Assembly: GCA_951802115.1 (NCBI GenBank)
Contig: CATOPL010000002.1
Span: 1 to 64,000, forward strand
Direction of reading: 5' to 3'
Source: an uncultured Lachnospiraceae bacterium
GTDB taxonomy: Bacteria; Bacillota; Clostridia; Lachnospirales; Lachnospiraceae
Length of the DNA: 64,000 nucleotides
The notes beneath the pieces are model-generated. The model saw only the letters and a program-made list of their open reading frames with translations, was not told where the DNA came from and did no database searches. The position numbers were made by a program, and so were the translations under genes. Below are positions 46,901 through 55,755 of the stretch, one piece after another (position 1 is the first letter of the stretch; each line of letters starts with the position of its first letter).

Positions 46901-47906
46901 AACAGCAAAGCTGCCACATCCATATGGATCATGGTCAACTGTGGTTTCCAGTACCTGCCTGAAAGAAGGGAAGAAAACCAGGAAATGTACAGTCTGCGCA
47001 GAGACAGAGAATGCGGCGATAGCGAAGCTGACAACGCATAAATACGGATCATGGTCAACGGCGACAGCCAGTACTTGTCTGAGAGAAGGGAAAAAGACCA
47101 GGAAATGTACAGTCTGCGGAAAGACGGAGAGCGCGGCGATAGCGAAACTGACAACGCATAAATACGGATCATGGTCAACGACGACAGCCAGTACCTGTCT
47201 GAAAGAAGGGAAGAAGACCAGGAAATGTACAGTCTGCGGAAAGACGGAGAGCGCAGTTATAGCAAAGCGGGGGCACACACCCGGGGCGGCTGCAACCTGT
47301 ACGAAAGCACAGACTTGTAAGGTATGTAAGGCGGTATTGAAAAAGGCTTTGGGTCACAGGCGTACAAGAACAGAGAAACTGGCAGCAACCTTTTTAAGAA
47401 CGGGATATACAAAAATAATCTGTAAAGACTGTGGCGCAGTTATATCCAAGAAGACACTTGCAAAGATCAGCTGTAAAAAAGGTCAGGTCTATACAGTAGG
47501 AAATTATAAGTATAAGATTATATCTGCAAAGACAAATGGAACAGGCACTGTGTCTTTTGTAGGACTTGCGAAAAGTGTAAGCAGTGTGACGATAGGAGAT
47601 ACTGTTACGATTCTGGGCGCGAAATTTAAAATTGTTCAGATCAGTGACAAGGCTCTGAAGAATAAAACAGGAGTTACTTCTGTTACGATTGGAAGTAATG
47701 TACAGACAATCGGAAAAGAAGCTTTTTACGGGATGAAAAAACTGAAAACACTAACAATAAAGTCTACGAAGATTACAAAAGTGGGTTCCAATGCGCTGAA
47801 AGGTATTTATTCCAGCGCAAAAATCAAAGTTCCAAAATCCAAACTTTCGAAGTATAAAAGCCTGTTTAAAAACAAAGGCCAGAAATCGTCTGTGAAAATT
47901 TATTAA
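43968..47906 (+). CDS. secreted M6-family metalloprotease with cysteine-pair and leucine-rich repeats
   Basis: The 1312-residue protein has a signal peptide (about 1-32, cleavage at VWA|AEP), a Glu/Asp/Thr-rich linker of roughly 150 residues, an M6 (immune inhibitor A-like) protease domain with HEFLHTIGYPD (HExxH, His384 and His388, Glu385), a central beta-propeller-like region of short repeats (about 610-945), three tandem 40-residue repeats carrying Cys pairs (46917-47276), and a BspA-type LRR_5 end. There is no LPxTG or SLH anchor. It probably acts outside the cell. Its partner at 48042 has the same type of acidic N-terminal linker. Confidence 0.9.
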   Translation: MKFLKSRRMLSMIVSVCMLLEIIDWSSVGVWAAEPSDVTADAEDQKELLEGADSQVPDEDSDASEESTDGENPEKEDQTGDQETEEPPITDSKTDIPDSTTEDSKTDIPEQPEEESEDQVSDPSEETDTPDSDVTEEGTGDLEGPEEKDDQTDVTTPTEDPAETEDPDELEPEEISEEPVEENTEATISELSKISKETYATPGNFANIVLFVDFQDTDHSGHTSYLGKCFMDDAEYTLELFNGNEQSTRGMRQFVSNISYGQLELANIFPQYDEETGAITPYLLKNNENYYYNNDSAMIQEAVQQMRENGHLSEDLDVDRNGDMMVDNLTIVVPCQKNGGSDYLYGHKADFPGNESVNGKRVGAYNVIPESGAYLGGNFGVIAHEFLHTIGYPDLYRRNATQTTGKPVERWDIMASTSWFVQYPLAYLRGKITGWFDIPEVKESVQGMSLYAASTASYENRDQQAVILKTEYSDTEFFVLEYRKQGRYASDVDYDCKIPGSGLIIYRVNLACETNITGDGDMIYVFRPGDGYDDNHLEIAGGNLDASFLSAESGRTSYGTHDMDKSLSDGAITFADGTNSGIVISNVGSAEGDQITFDITFAEVSEDDYWQNVSAQEKEDPSQTIISYMDTDGTLYYLQRKNNAISGPVYLYTYTSGSWNRLSSALPGSGIWYHLEKYNGSIYSGYVENDRVKLARWNGTKWETVYTSSVSSGELDMTSDANGICLAYTSNDGRKLYAYRYSGTSVQALGNQVATANEVSGFVPNRISNPSVAAENGKIAVMYREAFNNNRVFVRLYEDTDNTWKTVGTLPLSANSGMIRLHRNQLYMLKNGEEFGKDEAYLYAYDLSEESGEWSRLGDGFYANESIAEMALVFQGDTPYIAYLGGTSQTTYVMTLDKGKWTPLGGRVAGELISGLSAYLYDGKIYVTYLSGVNNRVYIKVHKGGHRYEAAVVREATCSAEGEVIYTCSDCQDTYTEATAKLPHPYGSWSTVVSSTCLKEGKKTRKCTVCAETENAAIAKLTTHKYGSWSTATASTCLREGKKTRKCTVCGKTESAAIAKLTTHKYGSWSTTTASTCLKEGKKTRKCTVCGKTESAVIAKRGHTPGAAATCTKAQTCKVCKAVLKKALGHRRTRTEKLAATFLRTGYTKIICKDCGAVISKKTLAKISCKKGQVYTVGNYKYKIISAKTNGTGTVSFVGLAKSVSSVTIGDTVTILGAKFKIVQISDKALKNKTGVTSVTIGSNVQTIGKEAFYGMKKLKTLTIKSTKITKVGSNALKGIYSSAKIKVPKSKLSKYKSLFKNKGQKSSVKIY
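46917..47276 (+). repeat. 120-base tandem repeat, three copies, inside the M6 protease gene
   Basis: Three near-identical copies with 120-base (40-residue) period begin near 46917, 47037 and 47157. Each encodes H-Y-GSWS, a TCL.EGKKTRKCTVC segment with two CxxC-spaced cysteines, and E-AIAKL. A fourth, degenerate copy follows (GHTPGAAATC). The high DNA identity shows recent tandem duplication or conversion. Confidence 0.9.
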
Positions 47907-47915
47907 GTGATTGTT

Positions 47916-48017
47916 ACAGGGGGTGTCGCAAAATGTGCTCCAGACCCTGTGATCAGTAAAATTGTGTGGAGTAGAACGCTGATCACGGAGGTATGCATGT
48001 TTTGTGGCATCCCCTGT
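47916..48017. repeat. long imperfect hairpin between the two large secreted-protein genes
   Basis: ACAGGGGGTG...CGCAAAATGTG pairs with CATGTTTTGTGG...CATCCCCTGT, and inside it CTGTGATCAG pairs with CTGATCACGG. The full element of about 102 bases could fold along most of its length. It may be a miniature mobile element or an intercistronic regulatory structure. Confidence 0.6.
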
Positions 48018-48041
48018 GAATAAGGAGGAGAATCTATAACT

Positions 48042-51000
48042 ATGGGGATACGGATGTTAAAACGAATGTTAGCTCTTGGCCTTGCATGCAGTATTTTAAT
48101 AACCGAGCAGGGAATTTCTTATGCCGCAGAATATCAGGGGATATCCATAGATGAAAATATGGAGGCGACAGATGAGCGGCCAAAGATCAACGAAAGGTCT
48201 CAGAATCAAGAGCTGGTAGAAGATCCTGATTTTATTCCGGAGCAGGAAGGAAACGGTGATTCTGAAGAAAATACGGGGATAGCGGATGAGCCAGCAGAAG
48301 ATATAGTGACTCCCAAGGATGAGACGGAAGAAGAGAGAAATCCAGAAGAATCCGTAAATCAGCCGGAAGAAGGCGGGGAGAATCAGGAAGAGTCTGAAGA
48401 GCGGCCGGAGGAAGGCGGGGAGAACCGGGAAGAGTCTGAAGAGCGGCCGGAGGAGGAAGAGAAGGATCCGGAAGAAAATGAAAATCTGCAGGATTCTGAA
48501 GATCAGACAGAAGAGAAAGATCAGCCGGCAACAGATAATGACAAAATACAGTCAGATGGATCCGAAAATATAAATATGAATCCAGAAGATCCTTCAGAGG
48601 TTACAGACGGAGAGGTTGTTCCAGAAGAAGGTGATAAAACAGAACTGTATTTTGAAGAAGTATGGAATCCGGAAAATATTTCTGAAGTTTTGAAAAATGA
48701 AAAATGGAAATTTCATCAGAATTTTCTGTTTGAAAAATGGGAATCTGAAAAGCAGTATGAATATAAAAGTCTTTTAGATGAGGGTCTGGAGTCGGAGTTA
48801 TATGAACTTTTGGAAGATTCTGTTTCTTCAGTTGGGGAAGATTTCTTAGAGCATACCATACAGTTGGAATTCAGCCTGGGGGAATTCGATACTGAGAGTC
48901 CGGAACAGAGAGCGGAAGAAACAGAAAAATGGAGAGAAGACTGGGAACTTGCCTTTCAAAATGCACTGGATGCTTTCTGGCTTGATTATGTAAATACGGA
49001 CTGGTTTGATCGTGATAAATGTGAACTGAAAATTATCTATACAGGGGAACAGACGGATGAAGAAATACACTGGTCCGCCGATGCAGAGTGGAAATTTGTC
49101 TGTAAATACGAAGCAGAAGAAATGGGTTCTTTACAGAATGAGCTGTTAGAAATATTGGAACAGTATGAGTGTGGAGAGCAGGAAAAAGAGGAATATATAA
49201 GTACAATATACAAGTATTTTAAGACGCAGACTTCATATATGCTGGAAATGGAGAATGAGGAGGAGGCAGAAGCGGAAGAAGAAAATTCAGAGGAAGAATT
49301 AAGTCATGCAAATGAAGCATTTGGAGTGCTTACCTGGAAGGAGGGGAAGGATTTGTATGACGAGGAAGGCCTGGCCAGAGCATTTAAGCTGCTGTGCGAT
49401 CAGGCTGGTATTCCTTGTGTCATAAGCAGTGAATGTACAGAAGACGAAAAATTATATACCTGGAATTATATCTGCCTGGACGGAGAAAACTGGCATACTG
49501 TAGATATCTGGAGAGATGCCGGTGAAAACGAAGAATTATCTGAAAGTGTCAAAGAACTGTATTTATTTCCTGCGCTGAAAGATATGGAAGATATCATGAC
49601 CGAAGACCTGCCGATGATACTGTCAGAGGAGGTAATGGAAGAAAGCGCTGAAAGCAGGAATGAAAAAATTGTTGATGGTCCGATAACGTCAACGATAGAA
49701 TATAAATCGACAGAATTTAACGGAAGTATAAAAAAACCAAAGATTACAGTGAAAAAAGGAACTCAGGTTCTGAAAGAGGGAACCGATTACAGCCTTCAGT
49801 ACCGGGATAATACAGATGCAGGAACAGCGTCTGTATCTGTTATTGGGAAAGGAAATTACAGTTCTTATTCAGAAACCAAAACATTTCAGATTACTGCTAG
49901 GGATCTGTCCAAAGCGTTTACAGAAAAAACAGTAACTGTGGATTTCCCGGTCAGAGCATCCTATACAGGAAACGCACTGACTATTGTGCCGTATGCGGTA
50001 AAATGGGGGAATACTGCTCTGGGTCGCAATAAAGATTACAGGGTGAAATATAAGAATTCGGCTGGAAACAGCATATCAGCAGTAAGATCTGTGGGTACTT
50101 ACTATATGGTGCTGGAAGGAATGGGAAATTATAAAGGAACAATCTCTTTGAAATTCCAGGTGACGAATGATATCAACATAAGCGGTATGACAGTGAGTGC
50201 AGTGACTGCGAAAACATATACCGGCAGTGCTGTTAAACCGACTGTGAAGGTTACAGACAGCAGAACAAAAACAGTTCTGAAATCAGGAACCCATTATAAA
50301 GTATCTTATACCAATAATGTCAATGCGGGAACCGCCACTATTATTATTGATGGCATAAACGGTAAAGGGTATACAGGAAGAAAGAAAATAACTTTCACGA
50401 TCAGCCGGCACAGTGTAGCAGCCAGCGATATAAAAGTCAGCGGGCTTAGCAGCAGCTATTATTATACTGGTTCAAAAATCCAGCCGGCGCTGACTCTGAA
50501 ATGCGGTACGAGAACCTTGAAGTCAGGAACGGATTATAAAGTCAGTTACAGCTCAAATATAAATCCGGGAACGGCTAAAGTCGTTATTAGCGGTATCGGC
50601 AATTACTGCGGTTCCAGAACGCTGACGTTTAAAATCCGGGGGAAGATTGACACAAAATGTGTTACGTTTACAGATTTGTGGGCTTATACGGGAAAAAATC
50701 TATCTGTTGGACCATCCAAAGTGGAAGTGGGCGGTAAAAAGCTTGTAAAAGGAACAGACTATACGATCAGTTATCAGAATGCTTCTGGGAAAACAGTGTC
50801 TTCTATAAACAGTGTTGGAAAATACAAGGTGGTGATTCAGGGAAAAGGAAACTATACAGGTAAGGTTATTCTTCCTTTTGAAGTTACCAAAGATTTTCTG
50901 CTGAGTAAAATGAATATATCGGCTGTCTCAACACAGACATACAACGGCACAGGATGCAAACCGAAAGTGACGATTCAGAATAAGCAGACAGGAACGGTCA

Positions 51001-54000
51001 GGACATTAAAGGAGGGAACACACTATACACTGACCTATGCCAATAATATAAATGCCGGAAAAGCGACTGTTACAATTACCTGTAAAAAAGGTTCTGGTTA
51101 TGCGGGCAGAAAAACTCTGACTTTTACGATTCAAAGACATTCCGTTGCCGCTAAAGATATAGAAGCATTTTTAACAGATGGGATCAAAGAGTTTGAATAT
51201 ACCGGGAATGCATATACTCCGAAGATAACAGTCCGGTATGGGAAAACAATATTGAGGCAGAATGTCGATTATAAGTTGAAATATGTCAATAATCGGGAAA
51301 TGGGAATTGCCGGCGCCGTGATTACGGGGATCGGGAATTATTCTGGCAGCAGAACAGTTCCATTTACCATTCTCGGTGACCCCTTTGAAGAAGAGAAAAT
51401 GAGTTGCACCATTTCAGGAGGTGTTCCAACATATACAGGAAAAGCAGTAACTCCGGAAATTGCTGTGACTTATGATGGAAAGACGCTGAAAGAGGGAAAA
51501 GATTATCAGATTTCTTATACTGATAATGTAAATGTCGGAACAACCGCCAGGTATACAATAAAAGGCATCGGCATTTATTCCGGTAAAGTGGTTAAAAGCT
51601 TTGAAATTGCTCCGGCAGATCTTGGAAAATGCCAGGCAGAGTATGTAGATTACTGGAAATATACAGGAGAGGCGATCGAGGTGCTTCCGGCTTCCCTGAA
51701 GTATAATGGAGAAGTATTGGTATACGGAAAGGATTACCTGGTTTCCTGCAGCCAGGAGATAGAAAATGTATCTGATGATACAGAGAAAGAAGTAATAATG
51801 GATGGAGAGAATTCGGATTCCCCGGAGGCCAAGGCCGGAAAGCCTGAGAACGAATCCTACCAGACACTGGACGAAAAGTCTACCGGCGAAGTGTTGCCAG
51901 AAGGAGATTTTGAAAATTCGGAGGGAACGCAGGCGTCTGAACTCACAGATGAAACGGCAAAGAGAGAGACGGACGAAACAGATAAGAAAGAGTCGTCCGG
52001 CGAAACTCCTGTAAAAGATCCTGGGAGCTACAGGCTGACAGTGAACGGTATCGGCAATTTTAAAGGAAGTCTGGAAAGTACCTTTGAAGTGACAGAGCTG
52101 TCTTTGATCCGTGAGATGAAATATGAGGATATTGCTGCTCAGACATATACAGGGAAATCCGTTGTACCTGCACTTGTAATTAAAGACGAAAAGGGGAATA
52201 TTCTAAGAGACGGAGAGCATTACAGGGCAGAATATACGAATAATATTAACGCAGGGAAAGCAACCGTTATAATTCAGGGAATTACAGAAGGCGGATATGC
52301 TGGTAGTTTCAGGAAAACATTTTCTATTAAAGCCTGCAGTATTACTTCTTCAGATATTAATTACAGCAAAATAAACAGTAGTTATACTTATACGGGGAAA
52401 GAAATTAAACCATCAATAAAAGTTACGAGGAAATCTGCAGCTGCGACGCTGAAAGCAGGTGCAGACTATCAGATCAGTTATTCTGCAAATAAAAATGCTG
52501 GAACAGCAAAGATTGTAATCAAAGGAATCGGTAATTACAGCGGAAGTAAAAGCTTTACATTCAAAATCGCCAGAAAAACGCTGTCTAAAAGTGATCTGTC
52601 TTTGGCGTATACAAAAGTAATATATGACGGGACGAACAAGCAGCCGGGTGTGACACTGACATATAACGGAATAAAATTCAAAAAAAATACAGATTATAAA
52701 GTCAGTTATACCAACTGTAAAGATGCAGGAACAGGGACAGTTACCATTCAGGGGATCAATAATTTTTCCGGAACTGTAAAGCTGACATACACGATTTCGA
52801 AAGCTTCCGTGTCATCTGCAGCGGTGTCTCTGACAGATTTGTGGTCATACACTGGCAAAAGTATAGCCGTTGCGCCTGGAAAAGTGAAAGTGGGTTCGAA
52901 TGTACTAGTGAAGGGAACCGATTACACAATCAGTTATAAAACCAGTTCCGGAAATGCGATCAGCACAGGAAATATTAAAAATGTCGGGAATTATCAGATT
53001 GTACTGAAAGGAATCGGGAATTATACCGGCTCTGTGACAAAAACTTTTCGTATTACTAAAAATAAACTGATACGAAAAGTGTCTGTTCAGGCAATATCAA
53101 CGCAGACTTATACAGGAGGTGCAATTACACCGAAAATTATTGTCACATATGGCACAGGAAAATCGAAGGTAACATTGAAACTGAATACACATTATAAAGT
53201 TACTTACAGCAATAACAAACTCCCTGGAACCGCTACGGTTAAAGTACAGGGTATCACTAAAGGTGGTTATGAAGGCGTAAAGAGCGTTTCCTTTAAAATA
53301 GAGCGAAAAAGTCTGTCCGCCAAAGATATAAAAGTGACATTTACAGGTGGAAAAAGTGAATTTAAATATACAGGAAAAGCACAGACGCCCTCTGTGAAGG
53401 TTACTTTTGGCAATAAGACATTGGTAAAAGGAACGGATTATAAAGTTACTTATCTGAATAATCGGGAAATGGGAGTCGCCACAGTCAGGCTGACCGGTCT
53501 TGGGAATTACTGCGGGACCAGAAACCAGGAATTTGTTATTCTGGGTGAACCGTTTGCGGGGAAAAATATCCGTATGGATCTGTCGTACTGGGAAGCTGAT
53601 TATACAGGGAAAGCGCTTACACCAAAAGTAAAGGTCTGGGATGACGGAAAGAAACTGACAGAGAAAAAGGATTATGTGGTCAGTTATTCAAACAATGTAA
53701 ACGCAGGCACGGCAAAAGTGAAAATTAAAGGGATTGGAGTGTACTCCGGTTATCTTACGAAAGAATTTAAAATTCTTCCTGTCAATATTAATCGTCTTTC
53801 TGTAGGGAAAGTAGGAAATTGTTCTTATCTGAAAGCTTCGAATGTAGATGCGAAAATCAGATTTGGCTCTGTTACTCTGAAAAAGGGGAAAGATTACACG
53901 ATTACATATAAAGATGGCGTTAAAATCGGAACAAATACGATTACAATCAAAGGAACCGGGAATTATACAGGCAGTAAAACTCAGAGCCTGAAAGTGTCTT

Positions 54001-55610
54001 TTTCTGAATCTGATAAAGTGACACTGAAATCCTGTATGGCTGTTGATTATCATGCAGAAAGCGGGAAGCTGACAATACAGATCAGTGCGAGTTCAAGCAG
54101 TACTCTGAAGAAACTGAACAGTTCTTTTTACATTATTCGTCTGGACAGTTTTGGAAAAACTGTACTTGGAAAAACAGCGGGAAAAGTAGATAATTCCTCT
54201 GCTATTACAGTCAGCGCTCAGCTTTCTGCGACGGATGAGTTCCGCAGCGCCATGATGAGTAAATATGCGCTGGCTGTTAAAGTGGGAGACAATTATCAGC
54301 AGATCAGCAGAAATGCACTTTATATTCAGAATCCGGAGGCGACAGCTTCTATGACGGAACCATATAACGGATATTACGAAGAAGATGGGAAGGTCACATC
54401 CAAGAAAGGACTTCAGGGGGCTTCTGAGGATTATATGGAGGATCTGGGTGTTCAGCATGTACTTTTGAATGTGGATTTGGCCACACTGGTCAGTACAAAG
54501 GCGAGAGCAGGCTATGTAAGATATTCTTATAAAGGAAAGACATATTATTTTCAGGATTTAAATGCGCTTGTTCAGACTGTTCGTTACCTGAACGGCTGGG
54601 ATAACGATAATCCGTTTGGATGGCACAGGAGAAATGTAACCTTGAATCTTCTGCTGGGCTGGAAAGACGATGTATCCTATTTGATACATCCTTCTGCAAG
54701 AAGAAGAGGAGCGGCGCCTTATTATACTCTTAATATGAAGGAGAAGAAGGCTAGGGAAACTTTTGAGGCGTTATTCTGCTATATGGGTGAACGATTGGGA
54801 GATAATAAAAAAAGCCGTGTCTGTAACTGGGTTCTGGGCAATGAAGTCAACTGTTGCCAGGCGTGGAATTATTCCGGAGGAATGTCACTTCAGGATTGCG
54901 TTTCCAATTATGCGGAAGGGTTCCAGCTTCTGAATCAGGGGATAAAAAGAACAGCATCTACATCCCGGTTATTTATTTCTCTGGATCACAGCTGGGCAGC
55001 GTCTAACAGCGGTCACAGCGGGAAAGCATTTCTGGATACATTTGCTTCTTATATGAATAAAACAGCACCGGCGATTCAGTGGAACATGGACTACCATCCA
55101 TATTCTCAGCCGCTTAACCGGGTGGATTTCTGGAGAGATGGAGCTAATACGACTGGATCCTCCAGCACACCTTATATATCCATGAAAAATATTAAGGTGC
55201 TGACGGACTATCTGGGAGCATTGGAATCCAAATATGGAAAACCGAAAGGATCGATCCGGGTGATTCTCGGCGAACAAGGGTTCAGCGCTGTTCAGGGAAA
55301 TTCGGGCTCAGAAAAGAAGCAGGCGGCAGCTCTGGGATATGGATACTACATTGCTGCGTTTAACAATCGCGTAGATGCATATATTATCCGTTCTTATCTG
55401 GATGATCCGGCTGAGACAAGGGCAGGACTGTACCTGGGACTGATGAGTGCTTCGCATAAGAAAAAACTGTCCTATGATTTATATAAATTTATAGATACGC
55501 AGAAGTCTGAGGCATATATGAAAAAATATCTTTCGACAGTAGGTATTTCCAGTTGGAAAAAAGGAGTTTCCGGGTTTAATGCGGCAAAATTGACAACAGG
55601 AGATTTTTAA
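48042..55610 (+). CDS. giant secreted multi-repeat protein with glycosidase-like C-terminus
   Basis: The 2522-residue protein has a signal peptide (about 1-29, cleavage near SYA|AEY), an acidic linker with short PEEGGEN/EESEERPEE repeats (to about 210), a helical region, then at about 427-490 a transglutaminase-like segment (LARAFKLLCDQAGIPC, TWNYICLDGENWHTVDIW) lacking the usual catalytic Cys and His. I count 17 copies of a beta-repeat (YTGK...GTDYKVSYxNNxxAGTAxVxIxGIGNYxG) from about 550 to 1990. The last 500 residues form a DUF5722-like region with candidate catalytic glutamates E2268 (LGNEVN) and E2411 (ILGEQGF), as in clan GH-A glycosidases. No LPxTG or SLH motif. Confidence 0.85.
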   Translation: MGIRMLKRMLALGLACSILITEQGISYAAEYQGISIDENMEATDERPKINERSQNQELVEDPDFIPEQEGNGDSEENTGIADEPAEDIVTPKDETEEERNPEESVNQPEEGGENQEESEERPEEGGENREESEERPEEEEKDPEENENLQDSEDQTEEKDQPATDNDKIQSDGSENINMNPEDPSEVTDGEVVPEEGDKTELYFEEVWNPENISEVLKNEKWKFHQNFLFEKWESEKQYEYKSLLDEGLESELYELLEDSVSSVGEDFLEHTIQLEFSLGEFDTESPEQRAEETEKWREDWELAFQNALDAFWLDYVNTDWFDRDKCELKIIYTGEQTDEEIHWSADAEWKFVCKYEAEEMGSLQNELLEILEQYECGEQEKEEYISTIYKYFKTQTSYMLEMENEEEAEAEEENSEEELSHANEAFGVLTWKEGKDLYDEEGLARAFKLLCDQAGIPCVISSECTEDEKLYTWNYICLDGENWHTVDIWRDAGENEELSESVKELYLFPALKDMEDIMTEDLPMILSEEVMEESAESRNEKIVDGPITSTIEYKSTEFNGSIKKPKITVKKGTQVLKEGTDYSLQYRDNTDAGTASVSVIGKGNYSSYSETKTFQITARDLSKAFTEKTVTVDFPVRASYTGNALTIVPYAVKWGNTALGRNKDYRVKYKNSAGNSISAVRSVGTYYMVLEGMGNYKGTISLKFQVTNDINISGMTVSAVTAKTYTGSAVKPTVKVTDSRTKTVLKSGTHYKVSYTNNVNAGTATIIIDGINGKGYTGRKKITFTISRHSVAASDIKVSGLSSSYYYTGSKIQPALTLKCGTRTLKSGTDYKVSYSSNINPGTAKVVISGIGNYCGSRTLTFKIRGKIDTKCVTFTDLWAYTGKNLSVGPSKVEVGGKKLVKGTDYTISYQNASGKTVSSINSVGKYKVVIQGKGNYTGKVILPFEVTKDFLLSKMNISAVSTQTYNGTGCKPKVTIQNKQTGTVRTLKEGTHYTLTYANNINAGKATVTITCKKGSGYAGRKTLTFTIQRHSVAAKDIEAFLTDGIKEFEYTGNAYTPKITVRYGKTILRQNVDYKLKYVNNREMGIAGAVITGIGNYSGSRTVPFTILGDPFEEEKMSCTISGGVPTYTGKAVTPEIAVTYDGKTLKEGKDYQISYTDNVNVGTTARYTIKGIGIYSGKVVKSFEIAPADLGKCQAEYVDYWKYTGEAIEVLPASLKYNGEVLVYGKDYLVSCSQEIENVSDDTEKEVIMDGENSDSPEAKAGKPENESYQTLDEKSTGEVLPEGDFENSEGTQASELTDETAKRETDETDKKESSGETPVKDPGSYRLTVNGIGNFKGSLESTFEVTELSLIREMKYEDIAAQTYTGKSVVPALVIKDEKGNILRDGEHYRAEYTNNINAGKATVIIQGITEGGYAGSFRKTFSIKACSITSSDINYSKINSSYTYTGKEIKPSIKVTRKSAAATLKAGADYQISYSANKNAGTAKIVIKGIGNYSGSKSFTFKIARKTLSKSDLSLAYTKVIYDGTNKQPGVTLTYNGIKFKKNTDYKVSYTNCKDAGTGTVTIQGINNFSGTVKLTYTISKASVSSAAVSLTDLWSYTGKSIAVAPGKVKVGSNVLVKGTDYTISYKTSSGNAISTGNIKNVGNYQIVLKGIGNYTGSVTKTFRITKNKLIRKVSVQAISTQTYTGGAITPKIIVTYGTGKSKVTLKLNTHYKVTYSNNKLPGTATVKVQGITKGGYEGVKSVSFKIERKSLSAKDIKVTFTGGKSEFKYTGKAQTPSVKVTFGNKTLVKGTDYKVTYLNNREMGVATVRLTGLGNYCGTRNQEFVILGEPFAGKNIRMDLSYWEADYTGKALTPKVKVWDDGKKLTEKKDYVVSYSNNVNAGTAKVKIKGIGVYSGYLTKEFKILPVNINRLSVGKVGNCSYLKASNVDAKIRFGSVTLKKGKDYTITYKDGVKIGTNTITIKGTGNYTGSKTQSLKVSFSESDKVTLKSCMAVDYHAESGKLTIQISASSSSTLKKLNSSFYIIRLDSFGKTVLGKTAGKVDNSSAITVSAQLSATDEFRSAMMSKYALAVKVGDNYQQISRNALYIQNPEATASMTEPYNGYYEEDGKVTSKKGLQGASEDYMEDLGVQHVLLNVDLATLVSTKARAGYVRYSYKGKTYYFQDLNALVQTVRYLNGWDNDNPFGWHRRNVTLNLLLGWKDDVSYLIHPSARRRGAAPYYTLNMKEKKARETFEALFCYMGERLGDNKKSRVCNWVLGNEVNCCQAWNYSGGMSLQDCVSNYAEGFQLLNQGIKRTASTSRLFISLDHSWAASNSGHSGKAFLDTFASYMNKTAPAIQWNMDYHPYSQPLNRVDFWRDGANTTGSSSTPYISMKNIKVLTDYLGALESKYGKPKGSIRVILGEQGFSAVQGNSGSEKKQAAALGYGYYIAAFNNRVDAYIIRSYLDDPAETRAGLYLGLMSASHKKKLSYDLYKFIDTQKSEAYMKKYLSTVGISSWKKGVSGFNAAKLTTGDF
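49680..53990 (+). repeat. 17 tandem MBG-like beta-repeats in the giant protein
   Basis: Each unit of about 75-90 residues has the core Y-T-G-K/N, G-T/K-D-Y-x-hydrophobic-x-Y, N-N-x-N-A-G-T/K-A and G-I/x-G-N-Y-x-G. Units differ widely, so duplication is old. The copy at about 51740-52020 is interrupted by an acidic, Glu/Lys/Asp-rich insertion of about 85 residues in mid-repeat. Confidence 0.85.
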
Positions 55611-55626
55611 AAATATTTAAAAGACA

Positions 55627-55661
55627 GAAATCTCTGCTTTGAATATTCTGGCAGGGATTTC
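55627..55661 (+). terminator. terminator after the giant protein gene
   Basis: An 11-base stem (GAAATCTCTGC with GCAGGGATTTC, one wobble) and a 13-base loop, followed by CCGTTTTATATG. It separates the giant gene from the sugar-transferase operon. Confidence 0.75.
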
Positions 55662-55683
55662 CCGTTTTATATGTATTTTCATG

Positions 55684-55711
55684 TTGCACATAACGAGTTT
55701 TGTGATATAAT
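55684..55711 (+). promoter_or_regulatory. promoter of the sugar-transferase operon
   Basis: TTGCAC (55684-55689), 16 bases, and an extended -10 TGATATAAT (TATAAT at 55706-55711). Transcription would start near 55718, so the TTG at 55717 is not a usable start codon and ATG 55756 is preferred. Confidence 0.6.
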
Positions 55712-55755
55712 CAAGATTGAGATTTTACAGTCAAAAGATATGGTTGGTGCTGAAT

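Noticed and set aside
46917..47276. Tandem repeats that might suggest CRISPR
   Set aside because: Direct in-frame protein repeats of 120 bases without spacers; no cas genes.
43968..55610. Sortase-anchored or S-layer proteins
   Set aside because: Neither large protein has an LPxTG-type motif or SLH domains at its C-terminus.
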